A stretch of DNA of 64,000 nt from positions 12,615,235-12,679,234 of the forward strand of contig CAJQUN010000004.1 in assembly GCA_907163345.1 (NCBI GenBank). The letters run 5' to 3'. Positions 1-10,500 of the stretch are shown piece by piece. The notes beneath the pieces are model-generated. The model was not told the DNA's origin. It saw only the letters and a program-made list of their open reading frames with translations, and searched no databases. This DNA is from Haberlea rhodopensis. Taxonomy: Eukaryota > Streptophyta > Magnoliopsida > Lamiales > Gesneriaceae. The translations under genes and the position numbers were made by a program. Numbering within the stretch: position 1 is the stretch's first letter; each line of letters begins with the position of its first letter.

Positions 1-466
1 GAATACCATTGTAACGGTTGATGATTCATCACAACCGATTGAGAGGTCTTTGTATGTGAGACATTAAAGAACATACATAGTTGAGTTGCTAGGAGTTCTA
101 GTTGGATGGGGAATGCCCAACTGGACCGGGTTTGTACAAAGAGTTGTATAAATCAAAGTCTTCTAGTGTATCCTTCCATGAGATGGAAGAATGGGAGATG
201 TAGAAGCGTTGTGCTTCGAACTTCCAGAAACAAATGCTTGTGTTATTTACCTTACTGCTTTTACATACTTTCTTGCATATCTTTAAAATGCCTTTCAAAT
301 GTTTAATCGGTTTAGAGCGGGTTATGTCGAGTGTCTTCCGCTCGGTTTTGTAACCGAACTCGATATAATCTCTCGGTGCATCATTTCAAGAACACGAGCT
401 ATTGAAGCTCAAGTTGGTTGAACTCGGGTGTGGAATGACAACCCACCCCCGAAATTGATCCTAACA
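1..466 (+). mobile_element. 5' LTR (partial) of a Sirevirus-like LTR retrotransposon
   Basis: This segment is a near-exact copy of 2249-2714, the end of the 3' LTR, aligning without gaps and with a few substitutions. It ends in CTAACA and is followed at once by a primer-binding-like site. The left part of the LTR lies before the window start. The small open frames of 66 codons on both strands occur in both LTRs and are not genes. Confidence 0.85.
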
Positions 467-1313
467 AGTGGCATCAGAGCCTGGTTGTTCTTGGAAAGCA
501 TTTTAACCGATTTTAGACGGAAATCTTTTAAGAAAAATTTCTCATGAGCATGAAATTATTTTCATATCATAATTTTCTAAAAATTGGTATATGAAAATTT
601 TTAGCATAAAAATCAATTTCATTGCATTCATTTTGCACGAAAATAATTTTAAAATCTATTTCAAATGTTCTAATCTTTGTTCAATATGTTCTAAACTCTT
701 TTTAAGTTTAAATTTGTTATTTTGAAATTTTTTTTCTAACAATTTTCGAAGCATTCAGTTTTCTGGCAACTTGCAGCGACTTTGGGAAAATTGGCATAAC
801 TTCTTGCTCGGATGTCCAAATGACAAACCGTTTTTTGCATTGCAAACTAGACTCATAGAGGTTCGCAACGGTATAGGTCTTGCAGCCCAAACTTGCTCGA
901 GGAAAAGCAGTTTATTAATTCAAGTTGGACTAAGTGTGCTGCCACCGCTGAAAGATGAAATGGACATTGTTGAGTTTTGCCAAGAAATTCAAATTTGTTG
1001 TCAAGTATGCTTCATCCATCATCAAAAGAGGTTATTTTTTCAAAAATTAATGTGCATTGCATTTTGTTAATTTGTTTTAGCCTACCCCATTTGCCCCTCA
1101 CTTGCTCAAATTTTCAAACCTTTTAAAATTAAGGGGGAGAGTTTCATCTCAATCCTTGAGGGGGAGTAAAATTTATTTGTCTTCCTTTTTTGATTCACAC
1201 AAAAAGGGGGAGAAATATGTTGTTTAAAAATATATTTTTTTTCTTGTTATGCAACATTGTGCTTTAATGTCATATTTTTATTCAAGTTTTGTGATCATCA
1301 AAAAGGGGGAGAT
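467..1313 (+). mobile_element. Shortened internal region of the LTR element, no gag-pol
   Basis: Only 847 bp lie between the LTRs, so gag-pol is absent. An open frame at 771-1070 (99 codons) has no recognisable domain and I do not call it a gene. The right end carries several polypurine runs: GGGGGAGAG near 1133, GAGGGGGAG near 1160, AAAAAGGGGGAGAA near 1200 and AAAAAGGGGGAGA next to the LTR. Multiple polypurine tracts are a known hallmark of the Sirevirus lineage of Ty1/copia. I infer a non-autonomous deletion derivative. Confidence 0.7.
469..481 (+). other. Primer-binding site of the Sirevirus-like element
   Basis: TGGCATCAGAGCC starts two bases after the LTR. It differs at one base from the TGGTATCAGAGCC that pairs with plant initiator tRNA-Met in copia elements. 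This fixes the element as plus-strand. Confidence 0.75.
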
Positions 1314-2714
1314 TGTTGGGTTTTGGAAACCCGAATAATCTTGGTTTTGATGTTAACAAAACTTGTTATTGTGTTGCTAACATATTTCATCAAGTGTGCA
1401 GTTCATAGATGATATTTTACAGCTTGATGATGTGCTAAGTAATGCCCTTGAGTTTGGTTGCTGAAAGGAGGACCAGCTGAAAGGACCAGCTGGAGTACCA
1501 GCTGAAGGACCAGCTGGAGTACCAGCTGGAAGACCAGTTTGAGTACCAGCTGGAGGACCAGTTTGAGTACCAGCTGAAGGACCAGTTTGAGTACCAGCTG
1601 AAGGACCAGTCCAGCTGACCAGACCAACTGGTGACAAGACCAACTGGATGACCAGTCCAGCTGACCAGACCAACTGGATGACCAGTCCAGCTGACAAGAC
1701 CAACTGGATGACAAGACCAGCTGACCAGACCAACTGGATGACCAGTCCAGCTGACCAGACCAACTGGATGACCAGTCCAGCTGACAAGACCAACTGGATG
1801 ACAAGACCAGCTGACCAGACCAACTGGATGACCAGTCCAGCTGACCAGACCAACTGGATGACCAGACCAGCTGACCAGACCAACTGGCTGACCAAACCAG
1901 CAGACTTCCAAAAATAGCCCAGAAGCAGAATATGACCGTTGCAATGTTTGAAAGCTTACCAAAATTATCCCAACGGTTATATTCTTGTATCTAACGTATA
2001 TATCATTACTTGGGGCTATATATACATGATTTGGAAGCTCAATAACAGCTGATTGAAGATCAATCCAAGCCTTCCAAAGCAAACCCACTTGGGATTCAAT
2101 TGAGGAACTTCAAAGACAAAAGCTGCTAAATAAAGAGCACTCCTCAAACCTTTGGCACCTCTTACATTGCTGTATCAGATTCATTATGGAATCATTTGTG
2201 CCTTTGTATTCACTCTATTCATTGTATATGAGAGCTTAATAGAAGAGTGAATACCATTGTAACGGTTGATGATTCATCACAACCGATTGAGAGGTCTTTG
2301 TATGTGAGACATTAAAGAACATACATAGTTGAGTTGCTAGGAGTTCTAGTTGGATGGGGAATGCCCAACTGGACCGGGTTTGTACAAAGAGTTGTATAAA
2401 TCAAAGTCTTCTAGTGTATCCTTCCATGAGATGGAAGAAGGGGAGATGTAGAAGCGTTGTGCTTCGAACTTCCAGAAACAAATGCTTGTGTTATTTACCT
2501 TACTGCTTTTACATACTTTCTTGCATATCTTTAAAATGCCTTTCAAATGTTTAATCGGTTTAGAGCGGGTTATGTCGAGTGTCTTCGACTCGGTTTTGTA
2601 ACCGAACTCGATATAATCTCTCGGTGCATCATTTCAAGAACACGAGCTATTGAAGCTCAAGTTGGTTGAACTCAGGTGTGGAATGACAACCCACCCCCGA
2701 AATCGATCCTAACA
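1314..2714 (+). mobile_element. 3' LTR of the Sirevirus-like element
   Basis: This 1401-bp LTR starts TGTTGGG directly after a polypurine tract and ends CTAACA. Its last 466 bp match the 5' LTR at the window start. It contains a large minisatellite (about 1467-1905). It abuts viral sequence at 2715, so the element probably inserted into the pararetrovirus. The target-site duplication cannot be tested because the left flank is outside the window. Confidence 0.85.
1467..1905 (+). repeat. LTR minisatellite, 30-bp unit with 90-bp higher-order period
   Basis: From 1651 to 1890 eight 30-bp units follow each other exactly. Each carries ...CCAGCTGACCAGACCAACTGG or a one- or two-base variant. Three unit types recur in order ABC ABC A, then a variant. 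The left part (1467-1620) is a looser array of CCAGCTG(G/A)AGTA-like units. Because 30 is a multiple of 3, repetitive open frames appear on both strands; these are by-products. Confidence 0.9.
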
Positions 2715-2779
2715 GCATCCCATAGTCAATGCACAATAATCTAATGATCACAAATGGTTGTGAAAATAAGTCTCATTGT

Positions 2780-3300
2780 CTCGTTCTCCTGAGTGAACCG
2801 CTTGAATGTCTGTAGGAAATTGTTTTCTAGTAGCATGTATGCTCAAGTATCATGAAAATAAATAGGTGGAGTCTTGACTTTGTACCATGGGGTACCGCCC
2901 GCTACGCCGATAATGATTTCCGCTCCTTGGATTCCTTCATTAAGAATAAGGATCCGTTTGGAAAAGTCTATATTGGCAATAGCTGGTAATTTCTCACCAA
3001 CTTCTTTGGGGAAGATATCTCACTTGACATTACATATTCCAGTTCCTGAATCAATGCATGCTACAATATTTTGCCCGGTACTTCTCATATAACATCCCGA
3101 CTGAGATGTAGATCCAGAATGGACTGGTGGTCATCAAATTCTGTATCTTTTTTCGTCCACCTGAATTCCATTACGTCTTGTAATCTTTCCCAAGGTTTAT
3201 GTTCCTTGAGAAATTCAATCCCAAGAATATGTTATCGGATCATGCCTGCTGTGCCTTCAATGGTTAGATTAACGTCACCAATTTTTAGGTTTCCTTGATA
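2780..3300 (-). pseudogene. Pararetrovirus aspartic-protease region, degenerate
   Basis: The minus strand near 3050 reads IDSGTGICNVK, containing the DSG active-site motif of retroviral-type aspartic proteases. A stop follows shortly after. Near 2810 a hydrophobic LLENNFLQ stretch resembles the protease C-terminal region. Several in-frame stops are present. The 3100-3300 part reads GNLKIGDVNLTIEG in one frame and may belong to the same domain. Confidence 0.5.
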
Positions 3301-3663
3301 TCGTCCCACCGTAGGTTGTGGTAAATAATATAAGATATCGCAGGGGAAGATACTGTTCTTTTCCGTAATGTCGAAAATTATTTGTACTTCGCGTCATCCT
3401 TTTGGACACTTTAGAACCCTGTTGTTTTGAAGACATCAGTGATCTTCTAGATCCTACTCGAGACGGCCTTTTGTTTTTCCATAGGATAGTTACTGATTAA
3501 CCTTATCCTGTTGGAAATACATCCTTCTTGGCTCGATCATAAGGCTCCTGCTTTTGTTTAGAACATGTTGATCTTGTATCCTCATGTCAATCTCTCCTAT
3601 TGTCGGAGTATCAATAATGTCCGGCAATATAGTTTTGGCAAAATCTTCGAAGATTCTGGGGAC

Positions 3664-4170
3664 TTAGATGAATTCTTTTCTCAGGAGTGCGTATGACACC
3701 TTGTAGGTGATCGAGTAAGGCATGTTCCCTTCTTTAATCAAATCACTTCTTTTAAAATCTTGATGAAGAGTGAGAACCTTGTTGAAGTCTCGATCGCCCA
3801 AATTGTATGCAATACTCGGATAGAGCCATCTTTCCCACATACAGATTTCCTGCAACTGCTCTCAAACAAGAATCTTTGAGGTTTGGGATTCTCTTGTCAA
3901 AGATCACCAGGTTGAGAGGCGAATCAATTCCTTCCTTGAATGTTGCCTTGATGATAACTCTAATGGCTCGATATAAATCCATGAGAGTGTATTAGCAACT
4001 TTTCTTTCGACCTTGTTTTTAATCTCCTGGATTTCTCTGTAGGAGATTAACTGCATCTCGATTTGGTTTCGTGTAGATTCCATCAGGATTGCAAATTCAC
4101 CTGTTGTCACCCTATGGATAATCTGATATTTCTTGCTTCGAAGACCTATCACATCCATGGCTTTTTTCAT
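3664..4170 (-). pseudogene. Pararetrovirus movement-protein region, frame-broken
   Basis: Three overlapping minus-strand frames (4170-3904, 3982-3752, 3855-3664) continue one another by sense, with frame changes near 3980 and 3790. The middle piece contains SPLNLVIFDKRI, which resembles the conserved aspartate region of 30K-superfamily movement proteins. The assignment rests on this motif and on the position next to the coat protein. It is a relic and cannot encode a complete protein. Confidence 0.55.
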
Positions 4171-4459
4171 TGCTCAAATTGTAAATCCATCATACATCTG
4201 AAGCTTTGGTTCTTCCTTCATGATCCTCATAAGGGTTTTATGAGAAACATTTGTATGAGAGAAGACTCCTGATGGGTCTTCTCTGATCATGTGCTGAAGG
4301 AACTCTCATTGACTCTGATTCTGAGCTAGATTCACCTTCATCATCAGAATAGATATCCTCTCTGTAGATGCTTTCATATGGGGGAATATCCTCAAATTGA
4401 TACACCTGTACCAAATCCTGGAAATATACAGCATCCTCAAACTCATTGGTATGCTCGAA

Positions 4460-5534
4460 CTATCTTACTCCACGGCTTTGGCTTTCTGGACAATCTGTAG
4501 AGATATGTCCTCTTGCGCCGCATGTCCAGCAGTTACAATCTCTAAAACTTTCATTCGCACGGGTATGAGTGTGTTTGAAAGTTCTTTTAACTGGTACTCT
4601 GCTGGAACTCGCTTGATTAGAACATGTTGATAATGTTATACTCTTTGTTGGTCCTGATCTTTGCCCAGATCTGTAACTTCGGGCTTTTTGTTTTGACCAG
4701 ATCTTTCTAGGTCTCCATGAAGACCTACTTTTTCTTGAACTACTTCCTCGGGCATAAGGATGAGCTCTATACTTTTTCATCTTTCGCCTTTGGGGGTAGT
4801 TTCCAATGACTATAGGGATCTCGTTCCATGTACAACAGAGAGAAGCTGTTTTGTTGATTCCTCTAAGCTTCTTATAATTCTTTTGGAGTTTTGCTTGGTA
4901 GCACCACTCTGCAATCTTCACCTTAAGAAATGACATTCTCCTGGACACCGTCTCGATTGCATGGGGTGTATATTTCTGGATAAGAATTTATCTCAACGGG
5001 CTCGGTATTTTTGCAAAGAACAGTTTTGCTGCAACTTTTTCTTCTATCTTTGCATTCCATCTATAATCTTTAAAGGGTTTGATGTAATCCTCTACATAAC
5101 ATATATCATGTAGTTCCAAGCTAATTAAAGCTTGTCTATATTTTTTAGCATTATCTTCCTCCATTCCCTCGATATAACTTACTCCAATGAAACAGATTTT
5201 AAAGAATTTTGCCATCTTGTCCACGATTTCTCTCAGGGACTCTCCGGCTAAAACTTATTCCTTGGTACCTGGGTCTCCCATATCCCAGACAATATTGACT
5301 GGTCCTTCCAAACTCATGTTAATGAGTAAAATGAATCATTCTTTAGTTAAATCAAGCGTTCCTCATTATTGAAGCCCATTCATCAATAAGAACTTCTCTG
5401 TTTTTGAAATCCAAGATATCCATGTTGAACATAAGTCCATATGGATGTATCGGATCTAACTGCGATTTCCCGTAAGGTGTTTGATGTATATCTGGCCTGC
5501 GAGAACTGTTCCTTGTTCCAACTGGGGGATCCAA
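4460..5534 (-). pseudogene. Pararetrovirus coat-protein region with CCHC zinc knuckle, frame-broken
   Basis: Three separate minus-strand open pieces (5534-5352, 5224-4988, 4948-4460) together resemble a caulimovirid coat protein. The middle piece has the capsid-core look (KFFKICFIG). The last is very basic and ends in a zinc knuckle, CNCWTCGARGHISTDC, of the CxCx2Cx4Hx4C type typical of this family. An acidic stretch (DDEGESSSESES) follows just downstream in the same strand near 4330-4400. Stops and frame changes separate the pieces, so no functional capsid protein can be made. Confidence 0.7.
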
Positions 5535-5851
5535 AGTTGCTGAGGTGAAATCTTCCCTATGCGGAATACATTGATCACCTTCGGGTGGATTGTGTGACCC
5601 GAAACTCTCTTGTAGTGGAGGTCTTGTTACAAACTCTCATGTCTTAAATTCTACGAGATTTAATCCTGTAAACGAATCAGCAAGATCACGTAGATCTTCC
5701 AGGTTGATTCTTTTCATTACTTTATGGGAAGTATGGGCTCTCCTCGTAGGACTGCAATAATTTTTTCAGTCTATGTCAAAGGTCTTCAGACCTCCTCAAC
5801 TTTCCCCTTTTGATGTAAAAGGGGTTTTGTTCCATAGGACGGTGATAACCA

Positions 5852-6163
5852 TCATCCGTTCCTTCTTCCTGTCGGAATTGGTCTTGAATCCAACTCCTTA
5901 ATTAGGATTTGAATATATCGAAGGTTTTCAAGAATTTCCTCCTGATGTTTAATCATAATCTCCACCTGACTCTGAATCTGATGGATCTGTGCAGGGACAT
6001 GGTATTGCAGGTAGCCATAACGCTGCAGCGTCTTCTGGATTTCTCTAAGATCTTGGGATATCTTAGAAGAATCTGGTTCGGTTTCTTGAAAGGTTGGTTC
6101 TCCCATCCTAATCATCTGGTACAGACCCTGTTGGATCATTGGTGGCTGGAACCACATCTTCAT
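5852..6163 (-). pseudogene. Pararetrovirus second small frame, coiled-coil-like (103 codons)
   Basis: This minus-strand frame of 103 codons overlaps the end of the preceding one in another reading frame. Its middle (residues about 30-90) is rich in Q, I, L and E with heptad-like spacing, which suggests a coiled coil. Small coiled-coil virion-associated proteins are known in caulimovirids, so that role is possible, but this is inference from composition and position. Confidence 0.45.
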
Positions 6164-6416
6164 GTTCAGGATGATCGTCTTCCCGAAGTTCGGTTAACTC
6201 GAACTGTAGTTTGAAGTTCACTTGATGGAGCCTCTTAGCCATACTTTCGAGTTTCTTGTAATGATTTATGACAGGTGTGCATAATCCCGTTCCTCGTAAT
6301 AGTTTCCACTTATGGTTGAAGCGTTGAGCTCCTGTCATATGCTTCTGATTTAGTGCTTCCAATTTTTGAAAGTACCACCTGTATGAATGACACTTCGAAC
6401 ATTCGTTCGAGTCCAT
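6108..6416 (-). pseudogene. Pararetrovirus first small frame (102 codons)
   Basis: An open frame of 102 codons on the minus strand begins about 80 bases after the primer-binding site. It starts with a cysteine/histidine-containing stretch (CSKCHSY) and ends in an acidic tail. It overlaps the next frame by 56 bases. I recognise no domain. Its position matches the short leader-proximal frame that several caulimovirids carry. Whether it is intact is unknown. Confidence 0.5.
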
Positions 6417-6494
6417 AATTTCTTGAATCGTCTCCTCCGTATATGTTAAAAATTAATATTCAAGATATTATAATAGTATTTTCAGAATAAACCT

Positions 6495-6506
6495 GGTCTG
6501 ATACCA
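6495..6506 (-). other. Caulimovirid-type tRNA-Met primer-binding site
   Basis: The minus strand reads TGGTATCAGACC, one base from the TGGTATCAGAGC that caulimovirids use for minus-strand DNA priming. It sits about 80 bases upstream of the first viral frame, where a viral genome map conventionally begins. Confidence 0.7.
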
Positions 6507-6906
6507 TTTTACGAAGATGGATCACGAAGGAAAATGTTATTAGAAAAAATAGTAAAACTTTGGGTGAGATTTGAAAAGTATTTGAAACTCTAGGGGGTAT
6601 TATGCAATTAATCACTTTTATCTAAATTAGGGTAAATTGGTAAAGTGTTGTGGGGTAGGGAGTTAGGATGAAGATGAAAGTATGGTTGGGGAGTTAGAAT
6701 ATAAAATAATGGATAATGGGAGTTAAGTTAAAGAAAGTTTAGGATTAGGGATTGTAGATGAGTTTACCCTTTAAAAATTGATATAATTATTTACATACAA
6801 TAATTTCTTGTTTTTAGTAATTTTGTGAGTGGTGATTTGGTAAAAAATTTATTGACGATTAATAATTTGGTCATTGCATTTTGGTATAAATACACTTTAC
6901 TAGTAA
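6507..6906. other. AT-rich intergenic sequence, no gene seen
   Basis: Between the viral primer site and the inverted-repeat element there is AT-rich sequence without convincing coding frames on either strand. Purine-rich tracts (GGGAGTTAG) recur near 6660-6720. The host/virus junction should lie here but cannot be placed by eye. Confidence 0.5.
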
Positions 6907-7393
6907 TTTTATGGGTAAAAAGTGGACAACCTCTCAACATTTACACCCTTTAGTACTTTACCCTCTAACCTTTCAAAATGTGCACTTAACCCTTGAACAA
7001 TTTTAAGTAGTGCACTTAACCCCCTAAACAATACATTGGAACAATTTTCCCGACTATTATAGCTACAAATTCTCTCACGTGGGTCGCACATGCCACATTC
7101 GATGATATGTATGTCTTTTCATGTATTTTATGCATGAATTTTACGAGTACACCCATCAGAAAATACATGAAAAACAATTTTATGAGTATACCACGGTCGA
7201 GAAATTTTACTCATAAAATTCTTAAAGAAATTACATTAAAAGATATACATACTCTCGATCGTGGTATGTGAGACGTATGTGAAGGAATTTACATCCAGAA
7301 TATTCGGGAAAATTGTTCTCAAATATTTGTTTAGGAGATTAAGTGTACTACTTAAAATTGTCTAGGAGGTTAAATATATATTTACCCTAATTT
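6907..7393. mobile_element. Inverted-repeat (MITE-like) element upstream of UTP21
   Basis: The two ends are long imperfect inverted repeats. The block at about 6981-7055 (CACTTAACCC..GAACAATTTTAAG..) is the reverse complement of about 7305-7385 (..CTTAAAATTGTC..GGTTAAATAT). No open frame lies inside. Exact ends and target-site duplication are not clear. Its right end is about 180 bp from the UTP21 start codon. Confidence 0.6.
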
Positions 7394-7509
7394 TATTGAA
7401 AAAAATTGCATGCTGTTGTTTTATTATGACATATACAAGTAGTTTGGAATTATTATATATACGTAGAACCGACCAACGACGTCATTTAGGCGCCTTAACC
7501 TTCAATCAA

Positions 7510-7517
7510 AAACCCTA
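7510..7517 (+). promoter_or_regulatory. Telo-box-like motif upstream of UTP21
   Basis: AAACCCTA occurs 58 bp before the UTP21 start codon, followed by a second TTAAACCCT near 7523. Telo-boxes are established elements of plant ribosome-biogenesis and translation gene promoters. The same motif lies upstream of AATF in this window. Confidence 0.55.
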
Positions 7518-7574
7518 GACCCTTAAACCCTCTCCCATCTCCTATACGGCGAAGTTGGTGAGAGACTGCGGAGA

Positions 7575-10500
7575 ATGGGAATTTTCGAACCATTTCGAGC
7601 GATAGGATACATTACAACGGACGTCCCATTCTCCGTTCAGCGTCTAGGCACCGAGACATTCGTCACCCTCAGTGTCGGCAAAGCATTTCAAGTTTTCAAT
7701 GTAATACTTTCTTTGCATCTTTCTATCAGCTTTCTGCGAATCTGTTTTTGAGCATCTTTTCGTGTTTTTTACCTGTCGAGAAGCTGACATTGTTTCAATA
7801 TGTTCTATTCGCAGTGTGCTAAGCTCACTTTGGTGCTTGTCGGTAAGCTCCCTGCAGTAACATATTTTGTTTTCCTATTGAACTGTCCGATCTGTTTTTT
7901 TCTTTTTGTGATTGGGTTCGACGTGTTCCAGGGAATGTTAAATGCAAAATAGAAAAAAACTGAAAAAGTACTTATATTTGTCTTTTTCAGGGTACCCTGT
8001 TTTTCTTATGTGATTCTTCTCTCTGCGCTATTGTTTTGAATATTTATATAATCTTATGTTGTTTGTTAGCTGTTATTGTGTATTGGGATTCTGTGATTAG
8101 ATGATAGGTTTGTGGGATTGCAGGTCGTGAGTTGCCAAAGAAGATACGAGCTTTGGCCTCTTATCGTGACTATACGTTTGCAGCATATGGGACCAATATT
8201 GCAGTTTTCTGGCGTGCTGATCTGGTACGCTTTTGATAAATTGTGACCTGGAACCAAATATGTTTTTTTCTCCCTTCTCTATTCGTTTATTGAATGCTTT
8301 TACCTCTGAAACCATCACCAAGATAAGCGCATATTTATTTAAACGTGAGGAAGATGAGAGTGTAAAAGCATGCTTTGTTTTGTTTCAACTGTCAGATTTT
8401 GGAGTCTGGATGTGATGTGGTTTTGAGATGATTCGTGTAGCTAAACCACAATTAGGTACAATGCTTAGGTTGAGTTCAATTGAGTTAATGGTTCCTGTTA
8501 CTGCGGCAGTGTATATTTGCAAGTCAAAACTTCTCTATGATTGCTGCCACTCACTCTTTATGGATTCTATACTTGGCTATTTTCTCATAGTACTCGAGTA
8601 TCAATTGAATTACAATCAGTAATTGCTTGATTAGTATAAGATAATATCCAGTTACGTAATGTATAATTGGTTTTGGCAGTGGCAAACGTACTCTTTTTAT
8701 TCTAGCACTTGGAGATGCAAGTCCTTTATGACATTTTCAGAAAATATTGTCAGGACATACAAATATGAAATAATATACAGATTATTCTGGATATGGTGTT
8801 TAGTTACACCTGCCCGGCTGCCCCCCATCAGCAATACTCTGGAGGGTGTTGTGTGTGTCCATATGAATTATAGACTATAATGAACTTGAAGTTTAATAAT
8901 CTCTTACAACTCTTTCTTCCAAGAATTTTTTATTCTTTCTTGAGAAAACTTATTGTGCATGCTTTACTCTTTTCGTGACACTTGAATAACTTTCTACTGC
9001 TGTTAAACATTTCAAAAAATTTATGAGCAAAGTAATTGTTGGAAACTAGGTAAATCTTGCATTTGTATATTTCTTTTATTTTGTTATTAACATTTGACTC
9101 TTCTATTTTGTTATTATCATTTGACTATTGTATATTGCTGGTGATGTATTTGCTCAACATAAATTGAACAGAAATAATACTCTCTTGAACAGGTGGCGAC
9201 TTGGGGGAGCCATAACGCAAAGATTAATTACTTGCTTCTTTTTGGCGAACACATCGTAAGTGTCGATGTGGAAGGCAACATTTTCATGTGGCCATTTAAA
9301 AAAATAATAGCGAATATTTCTCCAGTTGGCCATATTTCATTGGGAACCAAGTTTAGCGTGAGCTGCATAATGCATCCAGATACTTATTTTAACAAGGTAC
9401 CTTTTTGGTTCATTAACTTGACAATATTGACTTCCAATTATGAAACTATGGTTTGTTCTAGTTATTTTCTGAACTTGTGAATGAACTTCTTACCGATGTC
9501 TTTAAAGACACGACACGCCTGAGATTCGAGCTCACCAGGCCCAAGCCAGTGAACCTGACACCCCAGGCGCCTTAATATTGAAGAGGCGCACGCCTTGTCA
9601 GGCATGCCTTTCACAGTCAACTATTTCCCATAGCATCCCGCACTGGATTACCTCCCTTTAACCAAAGCCCATCCTCTGAAGACTCTGGTGACGGTGAAAG
9701 CAAGCAGCCAGTAGTTCCCGAGAGTTTTATTTTTCACTTTTTAGAGTCTTTTTTAGGTGTTTTTTGCTCGTTTCTTTAATTTCATGTTTATTTGTAAATC
9801 TTAGGATCCAAGTTTCCAACCATTCTATTGACTAAAAATTACTTAGGTTATTTAATAGAACTTGTTTGCTAAATTATTTGGGTTTATTGGCTGAGTTTTG
9901 ATTTAGAGTAAAAATTTATTGCCAATAATCTTAATGTGGTGGCATAGATTCGTAATATGGGATATATAACTCATAGTTTAATTTGTCGCTTAAGTTTATT
10001 GTTTATGCCTTGCGAATTTTATTCAAAATGCTTTGATATATATATTTTTTTTTCACTTTAATGTGCCTCACTTTTGAAAGGTGAGCGCCTATCCTCGTAT
10101 TTTGCGCCTTGGTCTCCACAACTTCTCCCCTTCTTGTTGCGGTCTTGCACCCTTAATAACTATGCTCCTCACGATAAGCATTGCAAACAGGTACTTCTTG
10201 GAAGTCAGGAAGGTTCTCTGCAATTATGGAACATCAGCACGAAGAACAAACTCCATGAATTCAAAGGATGGAATGCCGCCATATGTTGTTGTGTTTCATC
10301 TCCAGCTTTGGATGTTGTTGCTGTTGGTTGTTCTGATGGAAAGATTCATGTCCACAACATCCTCTATGATGTAGAGGTTGTTACATTTACTCATTCTACT
10401 TGTGGGGCTGTGACTGCTTTATCTTTCAGCACTGATGGACAGCCCCTTTTAGCGTCCGGTGGCTCGTCTGGTGTCATAAGTATTTGGAATCTTGAGAAAA

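Larger units (their letters stand above)
2715..6506 (-). pseudogene. Endogenous pararetrovirus (Caulimoviridae) fragment, decayed
   Basis: The minus strand holds, in order, a tRNA-Met primer site (6495-6506), two small overlapping frames, a coat-protein region with a zinc knuckle, a 30K-type movement-protein region and an aspartic-protease region that runs out near 2780. Reverse transcriptase and RNase H are not present; they would lie further left, where the LTR element now sits. The frame is broken in many places by stops and frameshifts, so this is a relic. Coat protein before movement protein resembles the arrangement known for cavemo- and solendoviruses, but genus assignment is inference. 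Confidence 0.75.

Noticed and set aside
1377..2088. Long repetitive open frames on both strands (up to 217 codons)
   Set aside because: They are translations of the 30-bp minisatellite in the LTR, open only because the unit is a multiple of three.
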